From Streptomyces camelliae (GTDB lineage Bacteria; Actinomycetota; Actinomycetes; Streptomycetales; Streptomycetaceae): a stretch of 64,000 bases of DNA. Under the pieces are notes generated by a model. That model had not been told where the DNA came from, made no database searches, and saw nothing but the letters and a program-made list of their open reading frames with translations. Below are positions 7,620-17,568 of the stretch, one piece after another (within the stretch, counting starts at the first letter, position 1; each line of letters starts with the position of its first letter). Made by a program: the position numbers and the translations under genes. The DNA is taken from the NCBI RefSeq assembly GCF_027625935.1, contig NZ_CP115300.1:9052001-9116000 (forward strand), written 5' to 3'.

Positions 7620-9520
7620 ATGATGGATATCGCGAAGATCATCGCTGGTCAGGTGTACCGCTACTACCTGCGCCATGTCGTCGTCGGCGATGGCCGCCGC
7701 CTGGCCCGCACGCCGCTCGCCCAGGGCCAGGAGGAGGCGGGTGTCCCGGCAGGGCGATGGATGGGCCGGGGCCTTACGGTCCTCGGCCTGGCGGCGGGTG
7801 ACGTCGTCACCGAGGCGCAGCTGCGCAACCTTTTCGGCAAGGGCCGGCACCCGCACGCCGACCGGATCGAGGTCGACCAACTCACTGGGGATGAAGCCCG
7901 CAGCCGCGCGCTGGGCCGGGGCGCTCGGCCGCCGGGTGAAGGTCACCGGGTTCGATCTGGTCTTCCGCCCGCAGCCGACCCTCACCCTGCTGTGGGCGCT
8001 CGGGGACGAGGAGACGGTGATCGAGGCCGCGCACGAGCGGGCGATTGCCGCCGTGCTCGCCCGGATCGAGGACGAGGCTGCGATCATCCGCGTCGGGGCG
8101 CAGGGCGTCTACCAGGTCCGCCCGGTGCACGGTCTGGTCGCCGCGCGGTTCCGCCACTACGAGGCGCGCTCCCGGATGCCGCTCCTGCATGACCATCTCC
8201 TTGTGTCCGTCAAAGCCCAGCGCCCCGACGGCAAGTGGGGCTCGGTGCACTCCGAGGTCCTGTACGAGAACGCGGTGGCCGCATCGACGCTCTACAACGA
8301 GATCGTGACGGCTGAGGCGTGTGAGGCGCTGGGGCTGGCCTCCGCGCTGCGCACCGTCACCGCCGGACGCCGCCCGGTCATGGACGTCGCCGGGGTGCCG
8401 CGCGGGCTGATCCGCTGGACCTCCCGGCGTAGCGAGCAGATCGCCGCCTGCCTTCAGGACCTGGAGCACGAGTACGTCACCGCCGTTGAGGGCGACAGCG
8501 AGCCGCGGTTCCTGCCCGTGGTCTCCGAGCGGGCCCGCGCCAAGCTGAACCGGATTGCCGCGAAGATGACGCGCCCGCCGAAGCAGAAGGCCCGGCCCCT
8601 CGCCAAGCTGCGCAAGGAGCGGAAGGAGAGCGCGATCCGCGCCTCCGGGGTGGCCGCCGACGTCATCAACTCCCTCATCGAATATGTCCGCGCCGCAGCG
8701 GCGGCGATCCGGGTCAGGGCCGTCGCCGTGGTCGACGTCGCACTGGCGGCCGTCGACGTCACCGCGACGGTGTTCGTGACGAACGGCGGCGGCCGGTTCC
8801 ACCGCCGGCACCTGCTCGTCGAAGCCCGCCGCCACCTCGCTCTCGTCCTGCGCGGCCGTCACCGCGAGCCGGGCCTGGACGAGAGAATCGTGGACGCCGC
8901 ACTCGCCACGTACTGCCTGGACATCAGCGAGCCGAAGACGCTGCGCGGCCTGATGCCCGCCTACGCCTCTACACCGCCCGCTGGTAGCTGGCCGACCTCG
9001 AACCCGACTGCCGCCTGCCGCCGACCACCGCCCCGGACCCAGATCGGCAGCCCCCGGCCGAACCGGGCACACCGGCCGCGCCCCGGCCCTCGGACCTGGA
9101 GCCGGGGGAGCGGGAGATACCCCGCGTCTGGCTGCAGTACGAGCGGGGCCGTCCTCGCCGGCGCGGTGATCCGAGAGAAGCTGCGCACCACCGTCACCGT
9201 TGCGCGGGGCCGGGCGTACGACGTCATCGCGCACCAGCAGGCAGCGATTCCTGAGCAGCTGCTCGCGCCCCCGGCCGTCGGCCCCGAGCATGGCGACCAG
9301 GAGCCGGGGCCGGCCGCCGGGGGCGATCGACCTGACGGCGCTGCGGGCCTTGCGGGAGTCACGCACGGACGTGGAAGCCCTCGGTCTCAGGGCCGAGCGG
9401 CTGCGCCACTTCCAGGACGCGTTCACCAAGGCGACTGACGACTCCCGCGCCCGCAAGGACCGCTACGCCGAACAGGACGATGCCGACGCAACGCACCCGG
9501 CGCGCCAGGACGACCAGTAG
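7620..9520 (+). pseudogene. TrwC/MobF-like conjugative relaxase remnant (copy 1)
   Basis: Starting MMDIAKIIAGQVYRYYLRHV, this reads the N-terminal relaxase domain of actinobacterial conjugative elements. The frame shifts near 7905-7925 into GRRVKVTGFDLVFRPQPTLT. It then continues through the metal-binding segment PLLHDHLLVSVKAQRPDGKW and the conserved LYENAVAASTLYNEIV. A last shift near 9330 leads into RESRTDVEALGLRAERLRHF, ending at 9520. Full relaxases also carry a helicase domain, absent here. It would have nicked oriT in plasmid or ICE transfer; at least two frameshifts and the truncation make it non-functional. A diverged second copy lies at 40490-42005. Confidence 0.8.
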
Positions 9521-9856
9521 ACGCACCGCCCGCAGGAGCCCGGACCGCACCGCGGCCGGGAGGCCGGCCACTGCGTGCACCCGATGCCGGGCACCCGATG
9601 CTGCGGTACGTACCGGCGATGCCCGGCATCCACTCCACCGAGTGGAGTCCACCGGCTGGGAGTGAGTTGCCGCCAACTTGAAGTCCCGGGTCAAAGGCTG
9701 GTGTGATTGGTTCTCGGGGGTACTCGTGCTGGTCGTGGGCGGGAGTCCACGGAGAAGATCGTCTGTCAGCACGGTTGGGGCGAAGAGAAACGCGATGCAG
9801 CAGCGTCGGCGGATGTGCGAGCCTTCTTCTCCCAGACGCCGACCGAGAAGAGTCTG

Positions 9857-10366
9857 ATGACCCGCGATGACGCCCTCAGGCAGCTCGGCCACATCGCGCG
9901 CGAGCGGGCATTTGGTGGGCACGTCGGGTCCGACCGGCTCATCCAAGTAGGGCTTGACGCACTCATTGCCGAGGTCGAGAGTCCCTCCCTCGCCATGTTG
10001 GCCGGCCTTCTCCGGAGCGAGGAATGCGAAGCGCCAGCGCTCTTCGACCAGGTACTGGAGGAGCTGGGACTGCTCTTCCACCCGCCCGCCGACCCTCGGG
10101 CCGCAAAGTGGGCGATGGCCCAATGGATCGCCTGTCAGATAGCAGACGGAACCCTGGATCCCGCCACTGGCACCCACCTCATCTGGGCAGACATCGCCTA
10201 CGACCTCGGCTACCCCGAAGAGCTGCAGTCTCTCGTCTCGTGCGCTCTCAACCTGGACGAATGGGAGGAGAGCTGGGGAGGCTGCGTTGAGGAGCTCAAG
10301 GGGGAAGCAATCGAGGCGGCGAAGCAGTTCCTGAGCAGGAGGCCGGCAGCAGAAGCGGGGAGTTGA
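9857..10366 (+). CDS. Hypothetical protein, helical, acidic
   Basis: ATG at 9857 follows a GAGAAGAG ribosome site and encodes 169 residues (MTRDDALRQLGHIARERAFG). The protein is mostly alpha-helical and acidic with two Trp-rich segments (AAKWAMAQWIACQI and LDEWEESWGGCVEEL). No signal peptide or membrane segment. No family is recognised; its size and acidity resemble immunity proteins of contact or toxin systems, but no toxin gene is adjacent, so this is only a suggestion. Confidence 0.6.
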   Translation: MTRDDALRQLGHIARERAFGGHVGSDRLIQVGLDALIAEVESPSLAMLAGLLRSEECEAPALFDQVLEELGLLFHPPADPRAAKWAMAQWIACQIADGTLDPATGTHLIWADIAYDLGYPEELQSLVSCALNLDEWEESWGGCVEELKGEAIEAAKQFLSRRPAAEAGS

Positions 10367-10840
10367 CCGCCCGGTTCTTGCTCGCTGCGGTTCGGCCGCC
10401 TCCTACGATCCGACCGCCACCGGACGGAACCGGCGAACCGACTGCGGCCGTTGCCCACGCGCTTACTGCACTGAGCGTTCCAATACGTCCTGGTGATCGG
10501 AAACCCACTGATAGGCCGACTGAACTTGCCTCACCGCCCCTGCGACACGGAGCCGGGTCATGGCGACGTCACCCGCATCGGCCTGGGTCTCGATGCCCCG
10601 CCAGCACCGGTCCTGCCACCACAAGATCGTGGCCACGAGACGTTGCCGGTCGGACAACTCGTAGCTGTCAACGATCAGCCTCATGCGTCGGGCTGCCTTC
10701 TCGATGTCGGTGACCGCGGGGCCCAGATCTAGGTACTGCCAGCAGACATGAGCGATGTCGTGGATCCGCGCGCCTGGTGCCGCAAGGTCCCAGTCGATGA
10801 ATGCCACCGGCCGAAGCTCGCCACTGCACAGCTGATAGAC

Positions 10841-12268
10841 GGTCACGTCCGCGGGAGTGGTGTATCGACGGCCACTCGGTGATCTCTTCTTTGAGGCTAT
10901 GCGGTGAGTTCCGTCGGGATGACTGTGTCGTCGGTTTCTGACTCGATCGGGTGGAGGCGGGCCTTGGCCAGCAGGTCGAGTCCCATGTAGCGGCGGGCTT
11001 CGGTCCACTCGTCGTTCTGCTCGGCCAGCACCGCGCCGACCAGGCGGATCAGGGCGGTGCGGTCGGGGAAGATGCCGACCACGTCGGTGCGGCGGCGGAT
11101 CTCCTTGTTGAGCCGTTCCTGCGGATTGTTCGACCAGATCTGCCGCCAGATCTCGCGCGGGAACGCGGTGAACGCCAGCACATCGCCCTGAGCGGCGTCC
11201 AAGTGGGCTGCCGCCTTGGGGAACTTGGCCTCCAATGCGTCCAGGACGTGCCGCATCTGGGACTGGACTGCATCGATGTCGGGTTGTTCGAAGACGGTCC
11301 GCAGCAGCGTGGCCACCCACGGCTGGGCCGACTTGGGCACCTGGCTCAGCAACGCGCGGGCGTAGTGAGTACGACATCGCTGCCAGCTCGCGCCGGGCAG
11401 GGTGGCCCCGATCGCGTTGACCAGGCCCATGTGCGCGTCTGAGATGACCAGTTGGACGCCCGATAGGCCGCGGGCGATCAGGGAGCGCAGGAAGGCCAGC
11501 CAGCCGGCGCCGTCCTCGGCAGTGGCCACGTCCAGGCCGAGAATCTCACGGTGCCCATCGGCGTTGACGCCGACCGCGATCAGCGCGTGGACGTTGATGA
11601 TGCGGCCGCCCTCGCGAACCTTCTGCGTGAGCGCGTCCACCCAGACGAACGCGTAGGGGCCGGCGTCCAGGGGCCGGTTGCGGAACGCGGCGACCTGTTC
11701 GTCGAGATGCTTGGCCATGGCGCTGACCTGGGACTTCGACAGCTGGGTGACGCCCAGGCTCTCGGCGAGCTTCTCCACTCGGCGGGTGGAGACGCCGAGC
11801 AGATAGGCGGTGGCGACCACGCTGATGAGGGCCTGCTCAGCCCGGCGGCGACGCTCCAGCAGCCAGTGCGGGAAGTAACTGCCCTGACGCAGCTTGGGAA
11901 CGGCGAGTTCGACGGTGCCCGCGCGGGTGTCCCACTCGCGAAGGCGATACCCGTTGCGATGGTTGACTCGCTCGTCGCTGACCTGCCCGTATTCAGCATT
12001 GCAGAGGGCATCGGCCTCGGCGGACATGAGCGCGTCCGCGAACGTCTTGACCATCGCGCGCAGCAGATCGGGACTCGCCGCTGCGAGGTTGTCCTCCGCG
12101 AGGGCGTGCAGGGGCAGACTGTCGGGTGCGGTCATCGTGCTGATCTCCTTCGTGACTCGACATCTCGAAGATCAGCCGGTGGCCGTTCATCTATGCGGGC
12201 GTCACCCCGACGCGGGAGCAAACCCCCGGATCAGGTCGAACCCGTACACCACTTCCCAGGACGCAACC
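10841..12268 (-). mobile_element. IS256-family insertion sequence, copy 1
   Basis: 1428 bp, with ends GGTCACGTCC (10841) and inverted GGTTGCGTCC (12268) continuing into an imperfect repeat of about 28 bp that includes AGTGGTGTA. It is flanked by a perfect 8-bp target duplication TGATAGAC (10833-10840 and 12269-12276). It appears the same as the copy at 52058-53485. Confidence 0.95.
10897..12135 (-). CDS. IS256-family transposase (copy 1)
   Basis: The 412-residue Transposase_mut-type enzyme has DDE residues in FVWVDALTQK, VISDAHMGLVNA and NNPQERLNKEIRRRTDVVG. The N-terminal DNA-binding region contains YRLREWDTRAGTVELAVPKL. It is intact and identical in translation to the copy at 52114-53352, which implies recent transposition. 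It begins with ATG at 12135 and ends with TAG near the left inverted repeat. Confidence 0.95.
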   Translation of the reverse strand: MTAPDSLPLHALAEDNLAAASPDLLRAMVKTFADALMSAEADALCNAEYGQVSDERVNHRNGYRLREWDTRAGTVELAVPKLRQGSYFPHWLLERRRRAEQALISVVATAYLLGVSTRRVEKLAESLGVTQLSKSQVSAMAKHLDEQVAAFRNRPLDAGPYAFVWVDALTQKVREGGRIINVHALIAVGVNADGHREILGLDVATAEDGAGWLAFLRSLIARGLSGVQLVISDAHMGLVNAIGATLPGASWQRCRTHYARALLSQVPKSAQPWVATLLRTVFEQPDIDAVQSQMRHVLDALEAKFPKAAAHLDAAQGDVLAFTAFPREIWRQIWSNNPQERLNKEIRRRTDVVGIFPDRTALIRLVGAVLAEQNDEWTEARRYMGLDLLAKARLHPIESETDDTVIPTELTA

Positions 12269-12630
12269 TGATAGACCGTGTTCTTGGGTGACAGGTCGTT
12301 GTGACACACGACCTCTTGATCACCGGCCAGCGGGGTGCCGGCCGTCAGGTCATGGAACTCACGCACGAGCCGGGCGACCCTCACCAGACTCTCGTCCGAT
12401 GACACAGCAGCAGGTTGCCGCGGCTCCCATGCCACGTGGCCATCGAGGTAACTGAGGACTTCACGGCCCTCTTCGTCCACACCGAGATACCGCGGAGCAC
12501 CGCCCCATCCACTGGCTTCAAGCAACCTCAGCAGATCACCCACGAACTTCGCCGAGGCTGGACGGCGTACTGTGTCCCCGACACGAACGACCGCATTGAC
12601 GAAACCTCCAGGCAAGGACGACTCAGGCAT

Positions 12631-12874
12631 CCTTCCACCTTGCCTGATCGCTACCTCTGACGCTCATGACTTGTCCCGACGCTTGATCCGCCCCCAGGAC
12701 AACTCCGCCAGATGATCTACTCCGCAGACTGCCGCCCACGACCAGCGCGAGCACCGCGACAGACGAACACACCAGCCCTTTGACCTGAGACGCCATCCGC
12801 TTACCGCTGGGCAGGCTTGATCAGTCGAACACGGTTCCTGTCCGGGTGATCTCTCGGTGGTCGGGGCATAACGG
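12631..12874. other. Non-coding spacer before IS5 element
   Basis: Upstream region of the split phosphotransferase and of the next IS5 transposase. No gene is recognised. Confidence 0.3.
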
Positions 12875-12932
12875 CAGGGCCTCCTGCTAGCTCGGGGTTG
12901 CGATCCCAACCGAGCAGCACCAGGAGGCCCTG
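12875..12932 (+). promoter_or_regulatory. Leader hairpin covering the transposase ribosome site
   Basis: Perfect 12-bp arms CAGGGCCTCCTG (12875-12886) and CAGGAGGCCCTG (12921-12932) are supported by an inner stem (GCTCGG...CCGAGC). The distal arm contains the Shine-Dalgarno CAGGAGG and the first base of the GTG start. Transcripts entering from outside would fold and hide the start, a known way for IS elements to limit transposase synthesis from external promoters. Confidence 0.7.
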
Positions 12933-13873
12933 TGTCGCAGTCTGTTGCGCTTGCGTCCGTGGAGTCCAACGCGGCATCTCCGGCGTGTGACTGTCTCGCG
13001 CACAGGTTCGGCAACGCGGCGGACGGGCTGGACCCCGTCCCGTGTTACGGCTCCGACCTGACGGAGGCCGAATGGCAGGTCATCCGGCCGCTGTTGCCGG
13101 TCCCCGCGTGGCTTCAGGGGCGGGGCGGCCGGCCGGAGGGCTATTGCCACCGCGTCATGCTGGATGCGGTCCGCTATGTCGTCGACAACGGCGTCAAGTG
13201 GGTCAACCTGCCCTGTGACTTCCCGCCGTACCGGCGAGTGCACGCGTTCGCCCGACGCTGGCAGGTTACGGGCCTGCTCACCGAGCTCCACGACCGGCTG
13301 CGCGACAAGGTCCGCCAGAAGGAGGGCCGCTCGCCGGACCCGACGGCTGCCATCGTGGACTCGCAGTCACTGCGGGCGGCGACGAACATTCCGCGCTCGA
13401 CGTCCGGGTGGGACGGCGGGAAGAAGGTGGGCGGCCGCAAACGGCACCTGGTGGTGGACTGCCTGGGCCTGGTCCTGGCCGTCGCGGTGAGTGCGGCGAG
13501 CGTGCAGGACCGCGACGCCGCACTGCCCCTGCTGGAGAAGCTGCGCACCATGTACTTCTCCGTCCGCCTCGTCTGGGCAGACGGCGGTTATGCGGGTCGG
13601 CTCGTCGGCTGGTCGGCCGACAAGCTCCAGCTCACCCTTGAGATCGTCAAACGCACCGACGACACCAGCGGGTTCGTGGTGCTGCCGCGCAGGTCGGTGG
13701 TGGAAAGGACGCTGAGCTGGCTGATGCGATCGCGCCGCCTGGTGCGCGACTACGAGACACTGCCCGCCATGCACGAGGCCATGGTGCTGTGGTCCATGAC
13801 CAGGCTCATGAGCAGCCGCCTGGCCGGGCGCCGGCCAGGCGCCTTCAGCCGTCCGACGCCCCGAGCGGGGTGA
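12932..13873 (+). CDS. IS5-family transposase
   Basis: The 313-residue transposase has the IS4/5-type DUF4096 N-terminal domain (YGSDLTEAEWQVIRPLLPVP; GVKWVNLPCDFPPYRRVHAF) and a DDE core: Asp in AAIVDSQSLRAA, Asp in LVWADGGYAG, Glu in VVERTLSWLMRSRRLVRDYE. GTG at 12932 follows CAGGAGGCCCT. The last residues (AGRRPGAFSRPTPRAG) pass through a hairpin and into the tail of the convergent gene, so the natural C-terminus may be slightly shorter. Confidence 0.85.
   Translation: MSQSVALASVESNAASPACDCLAHRFGNAADGLDPVPCYGSDLTEAEWQVIRPLLPVPAWLQGRGGRPEGYCHRVMLDAVRYVVDNGVKWVNLPCDFPPYRRVHAFARRWQVTGLLTELHDRLRDKVRQKEGRSPDPTAAIVDSQSLRAATNIPRSTSGWDGGKKVGGRKRHLVVDCLGLVLAVAVSAASVQDRDAALPLLEKLRTMYFSVRLVWADGGYAGRLVGWSADKLQLTLEIVKRTDDTSGFVVLPRRSVVERTLSWLMRSRRLVRDYETLPAMHEAMVLWSMTRLMSSRLAGRRPGAFSRPTPRAG
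13817..13841. terminator. Hairpin between convergent genes
   Basis: Perfect 10-bp arms CGCCTGGCCG and CGGCCAGGCG with a 5-base loop, at the 3' junction of the transposase and the minus-strand gene ending at 13845. It has no T-tract. It may act as a bidirectional Streptomyces-type terminator or be part of the IS end. Confidence 0.45.
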
Positions 13874-14330
13874 ACACCCCCGGCCGCACCTGGAGCGCCC
13901 ACCCCCGTTCTACCAGGCGCTTCGCCTTCGACCGCGGCCCCTCGACCTTCGCTGGAACCGCCTGAAGGCCCAGGGCCACGGCCGGTTGCTGGCACCGCAT
14001 ACCCTCCCGGGCCGCATCCGACTCCAGCACGGACATGATCCGCTGGTAGTCCGGAGGCAGGACCGTCGCTGTCATGCCCTCGGTCCGTCTGGGCACCACC
14101 GACCCCGCCACCACACTCACCACCGGCTCCGCGACCGCGACGGGCGGCTCGGCCAGCACCTCGGCCACCGTCACACGGGCATCCGCCGGCCGCTGAAGTG
14201 CCCGTTCCGCCTCACCGAGGGCAGCTTCCACCCGCTCGGCCTCCTCCCGCAGCCGTGCCACCTCTTCCCGGACCTTCTTCTCCCGGGTCTCCAGCAGACC
14301 GAGCACCGACGGCACCAGCCACCTCCACAA
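13845..14330 (-). CDS. Hypothetical protein with coiled coil
   Basis: The 161-residue protein has a strongly charged coiled coil at about residues 15-50 (TREKKVREEVARLREEAERV), a Val/Ala/Pro-rich linker, and a C-terminal half ending KAKRLVERGWALQVRPGVFTP that looks like a small winged-helix or DNA-contact segment. It lies between an IS5 transposase and a broken recombinase gene, so it probably belonged to a mobile element. The function is not known. ATG at 14330 gives the longest product; an internal GTG at 14312 is also possible. Confidence 0.55.
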   Translation of the reverse strand: MWRWLVPSVLGLLETREKKVREEVARLREEAERVEAALGEAERALQRPADARVTVAEVLAEPPVAVAEPVVSVVAGSVVPRRTEGMTATVLPPDYQRIMSVLESDAAREGMRCQQPAVALGLQAVPAKVEGPRSKAKRLVERGWALQVRPGVFTPLGASDG

Positions 14331-14510
14331 GCGAGACGAACAGACGAACCACGCCCATCTCTCCCTCTACAAACCGGAGTTCATGCCCACCCAGCCCGAA
14401 CCAAACGATCACGTTCGGAAAGCGGATGGCGTCTGAGAGACGTGCCTGGGCTGGGCGAGTGTGGCTATGGCGGCGGAAGGCCACACGTTAGGTGGAGATC
14501 GAGGATGGGC

Positions 14511-16090
14511 TATAGGCGTTGGGCCACCATGGCCGCGTAGCTCGCCCATGGGCCGCCAGCCTTCCAGCGGTCGACGGAGACGACGCTAATGCCGAGTAGC
14601 CGGCTGATCGCAGTCTCGGGCAGGGCTAGGCTGAGGCCGCGCAGGGCCGAGTGCTGCGTGGCCTGCCCAGGGATGCCCGCCTTCTGCAGTCGGTTGCTGA
14701 GGGGCGAGGCGCTGAGGTGCTGCTCAGGATGCCGGCCGGGGAACAGTCAGTGGCTGGAGCCTCCATCTCCGACGTTGGAGTGTGGCCGACCGGACGCGGC
14801 GAGCTGCTCGACCAGCTCGCCGAGCCGTTCGGGAAGGTGGAGCGACTCGCGTCCCAGGAGCAGGTGAAGTCCTGTCCGGTTGCGGATGACTTGATCGATT
14901 CGGATCTTCGTGATGGTGGCTACCGGCTGGGCGATGAGCACTGTCAAAAGGCCGGCGACGCGATGGTCGAGGGCGAGCGTCGTGTCGCTGAGCAGTGTCT
15001 TCGCGTTGGCGATGCGCTTGTCGTTGTCCAGAGGTGCTGACGCTCTGCGCCAACCGGCGGCGGGATGTTGAGACCGCCGGCAGATGGTGGTCGACGGCCC
15101 GCTTCATGGACGGTCGTGTGTGCTGGGTGACGGATGTGCCGTCCGAAAGGCCAGAGGTCGATGTCACGCTGGCTGGACCGGCTCAGGGTGGTGCTCCGCT
15201 CGCGGAGCCACTGTAGGAGCCGTACGGCCTCTTTCAGCTGCATGCGCACGCTGTCGGTCTGTGAATGGGTGGCCGGGTGCCTCCGAAGACGGCGCCGCAG
15301 CCGTGCAATGCGATCCCACCGGGCGTACTCCTGGAGCAGCTTTCGGTGGTGAGGGTCCGCGATGTTCTGGACGATCCCTTCGTGGGATCGCTCAAGGGCG
15401 ACCATGCGTTCGTCCCGCTGTGGCAGGGCACCAGCCGTGACGAGCACGCCGTGCAGATAGCGTACGGCTCTGTCCGCGCGGTACTGGTCCTGTGTTGTCG
15501 TTGTCAACCGGGCAGCCTTTCGTGCCGAGTTGGGCCGGCACCGCGGCGGCTTTCGTGCGGGGCCGCAGCCGCCTCAGCACGGCAGAGGGCTCGCTGGCGG
15601 CGGCACGTCCGTGGACCACGGCTTCCAGACGGGGGCGGACAGCACCGTCGGATCCCGTCACGAGTTCTCTCACGCGATGCTGGCAGGCGCAGCGTGGGCA
15701 GAGGCCGTGATGCCCTATGGGTCCGATCTGTTCGCAGCCAGAGCAGGGGCGATGGGTGATCGGGTCCTTGCCCAAGCAATTCTGGCAGACGTAGCCGTCC
15801 GGCGTCTGGACCCGGGCTCTGACGGCTTTCCCGCAGTTGCGGCAGGTATGTTTCGCCCTGGAGCAGTTCGCGCAGAGAGGGTCGCGGTGCTGGCATCGAA
15901 GCAGGGACGCGCGCGTCCGCACAGGGAGCAGACGGGGACGGGCAGCCGGTAGCAGGACGGACACACAGGGCCGTCTGGGGTCCGCTGGCCGACGGTACGA
16001 CGCCTCCGGCAGCGGATGCAGTCCTCGAATTTGCCGGGATCATTCCTGGTGGTTTCGTTCGCTTTCAGCGACGGCGTTTGTCGATGAGTT
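14511..16090 (-). pseudogene. Zinc-finger site-specific recombinase-like protein, multiply frameshifted
   Basis: Minus-strand reading, in changing frames, gives one protein. First come several CxxC pairs (DCIRCRRRR, VCPSCYRL, VCSLCGRARP, LCANCSRAKHTCRNC, VCQNCLGKDP, PCSGCEQ, LCPRCAC), i.e. a zinc-ribbon array. A helical SAM-like domain follows (ALPQRDERMVALER; LKEAVRLLQWLRERSTTLSR). The recombinase-like C-terminus includes LIAQPVATITKIRIDQVIRN, QHSALRGLSLALPETAISRL and RLLGISVVSVDRWKAGG before TAG at 14511. Frame breaks occur near 15885, 15505 and several times between 15130 and 14950. The core resembles a tyrosine recombinase in layout, but the catalytic R-H-R-Y set is not clearly preserved. 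The 5' limit is uncertain. Confidence 0.65.
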
Positions 16091-16249
16091 TCAGCAGCAG
16101 TTGAGCGTCCGCCTGTCGGGGATTTCACGAGAAGTGACGGCAGTGCTGTGTCGCCTGGACGGGCGGGGCGATCGGCGTCGCCGGTGAACCTTCCCGGTCG
16201 CAGCACAATCGTGTTGACCGCCCCCGGCAGGCAGTGCTTGAGTCGGCGC

Positions 16250-16990
16250 GTGGACAGCATTTCTGCCAACCGGCGGTTCTGGAACCAGATCAGCAGCGCC
16301 TACCAGCACGAGCACGACCCGCAGATCGGCGCAGCGCCCCGGCTGTGGGGCACGTACGCCATCCCCGACGCGCACCTGCACGCCCTGGGCGACGTCACCG
16401 GCAAGCGCGTCCTCGAACTCGGCTGCGGTGCCGGCCAGTGGTCCAGGGCGCTCGCCGCTGAGGGCGCCACCGTGGTCGGGCTCGATCTGTCCGAAGCCCA
16501 GCTCGCCGCGGCAGCTCGCGCGATGGGAGCGGCCCGCTACCCGCTGGTGCAAGGCGCCGCCGAACACCTCCCGTTCGCCGCCGACAGCTTCGACCTGGTG
16601 TTCTGTGACTACGGCGGGCTTAGCTGGGCGCCGCCGCACCTGGCCGTCCCGCAGGCCGCACGCATCCTGCGCCGCGGTGGACGCCTGGTGTTCAACGTCG
16701 CCAGCCCATGGTTCGAAGCCTGCTACGACGAAGCCGCCGGCCGCGTAACCACGACGCTGCACCAGGACTACTTCGGGCTGGACACCATCGCCGAAGACCA
16801 GGGCGCGGTCAGCTATCAGCTCACCTACGGCGACTGGATCAAGGTCCTGCGCGGCGCAGGTCTCGTCATCGACGACCTCATCGAGCCGCGGCCCGAACCC
16901 GGAACAGCCAACGGCTACAACCAAACCGACCCGCCTGACTGGGCATACCGCTGGCCGGCAGAAATGATCTGGGTAACCCACAAACCGTAA
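16250..16990 (+). CDS. Class I SAM-dependent methyltransferase
   Basis: GTG at 16250 starts VDSISANRRFWNQISSAYQH. The 246-residue protein has motif I VLELGCGAGQWSRALAAEGA, motif II VVGLDLSEAQLAAA, a motif IV-like FDLVFCDYGGLSW and a post-motif ILRRGGRLVFNVASPW, all of Methyltransf_11 type. It should methylate a small molecule; the substrate is unknown. The longer reading from 16148 overlaps recombinase remnants and is unlikely. No clear Shine-Dalgarno is seen. Confidence 0.82.
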   Translation: MDSISANRRFWNQISSAYQHEHDPQIGAAPRLWGTYAIPDAHLHALGDVTGKRVLELGCGAGQWSRALAAEGATVVGLDLSEAQLAAAARAMGAARYPLVQGAAEHLPFAADSFDLVFCDYGGLSWAPPHLAVPQAARILRRGGRLVFNVASPWFEACYDEAAGRVTTTLHQDYFGLDTIAEDQGAVSYQLTYGDWIKVLRGAGLVIDDLIEPRPEPGTANGYNQTDPPDWAYRWPAEMIWVTHKP

Positions 16991-17091
16991 GCACCGCCGC
17001 ACCGAGACGTGAAGGTATCCCTTCCCCGGTTGGCCCTAGGCCGTGTATCGAAAGTGGATCGTCTGTCAGTCCTGCCTGGGATGCTCCGAGC

Positions 17092-17547
17092 ATGGAGATG
17101 ACAGTGCAGCTGACGATCGACTGCTCCGATCCGCAGAGAATGGTGACTTTCTGGGCCGAGGCCCTGGGCTACGTGCCTGAGCCTCCGCCGGGCGGGCACG
17201 CCACGTGGCGTGCTTACTGGGCGGCGGTAGGGGTGCCCGAGGCAGAGTTGCCGGCCGGTGCCGGGGATATTCCGGAGTCGATCATCGATCCCGCGGGACG
17301 TGGACCGAGGGTGTGGTTCCAGCAGGTTCCGGAGCCGAAGGTCGCCAAGAACCGGTGGCACTTCGACCTGAAGGTCGGTGGGGGCCGTGACGTCCCACTG
17401 GACGTCCGCACACAGCGAGTCAGGGCTACGGTGGAACGGCTGGTCAAAGCCGGTGCCACCGTGCTGCGGATCAAGGATGAGCAGGACATGGGGCTCTACG
17501 CCGCCGCCATGCAGGACCCTGAGGGCAACGAATTCGACGTCGTCTGA
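17092..17547 (+). CDS. VOC / glyoxalase-like protein (IS passenger)
   Basis: The 151-residue protein has the glyoxalase-like fold of the vicinal oxygen chelate superfamily: MTVQLTIDCSDPQRMVTFWAEALGY (first beta-alpha-beta module), GPRVWFQQVPEPKVAKNRWHFDLKV (His as a possible metal ligand) and AAMQDPEGNEFDVV (terminal Glu ligand region). Such proteins often bind or detoxify small molecules; the ligand is not predictable. Start ATG 17092, with an in-frame ATG two codons later. It lies 31 bp inside the left terminal repeat of an IS5 element. Confidence 0.82.
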   Translation: MEMTVQLTIDCSDPQRMVTFWAEALGYVPEPPPGGHATWRAYWAAVGVPEAELPAGAGDIPESIIDPAGRGPRVWFQQVPEPKVAKNRWHFDLKVGGGRDVPLDVRTQRVRATVERLVKAGATVLRIKDEQDMGLYAAAMQDPEGNEFDVV

Positions 17548-17568
17548 GGGCCGTTGCGACGGTGCTGG

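Larger units (their letters stand above)
10463..12630 (-). pseudogene. Phosphotransferase (APH fold) gene split by IS256
   Basis: The 5' part (12630 down to 12269) begins MPESSLPGGFVNAVVRVGDT, after a GGAAGG ribosome site, and reaches the catalytic loop VCHNDLSPKNTVYQ. The 3' part (10840 down to 10463) resumes at VYQLCSGELRPVAFIDWDLA and ends WVSDHQDVLERSVQ. Removing the IS256 copy and one 8-bp repeat restores a continuous aminoglycoside/choline-kinase-type phosphotransferase with the catalytic Asp and Asn (HNDLSPKN) and the Mg-binding IDWD motif. The substrate is unknown. The interruption falls between catalytic and metal-binding motifs, so no active enzyme can be made. Confidence 0.85.

Noticed and set aside
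7882..9456. Long minus-strand open frames opposite the relaxase remnants (also 40324-41619)
   Set aside because: Antisense shadows; both arise opposite homologous sequences and have no motif.
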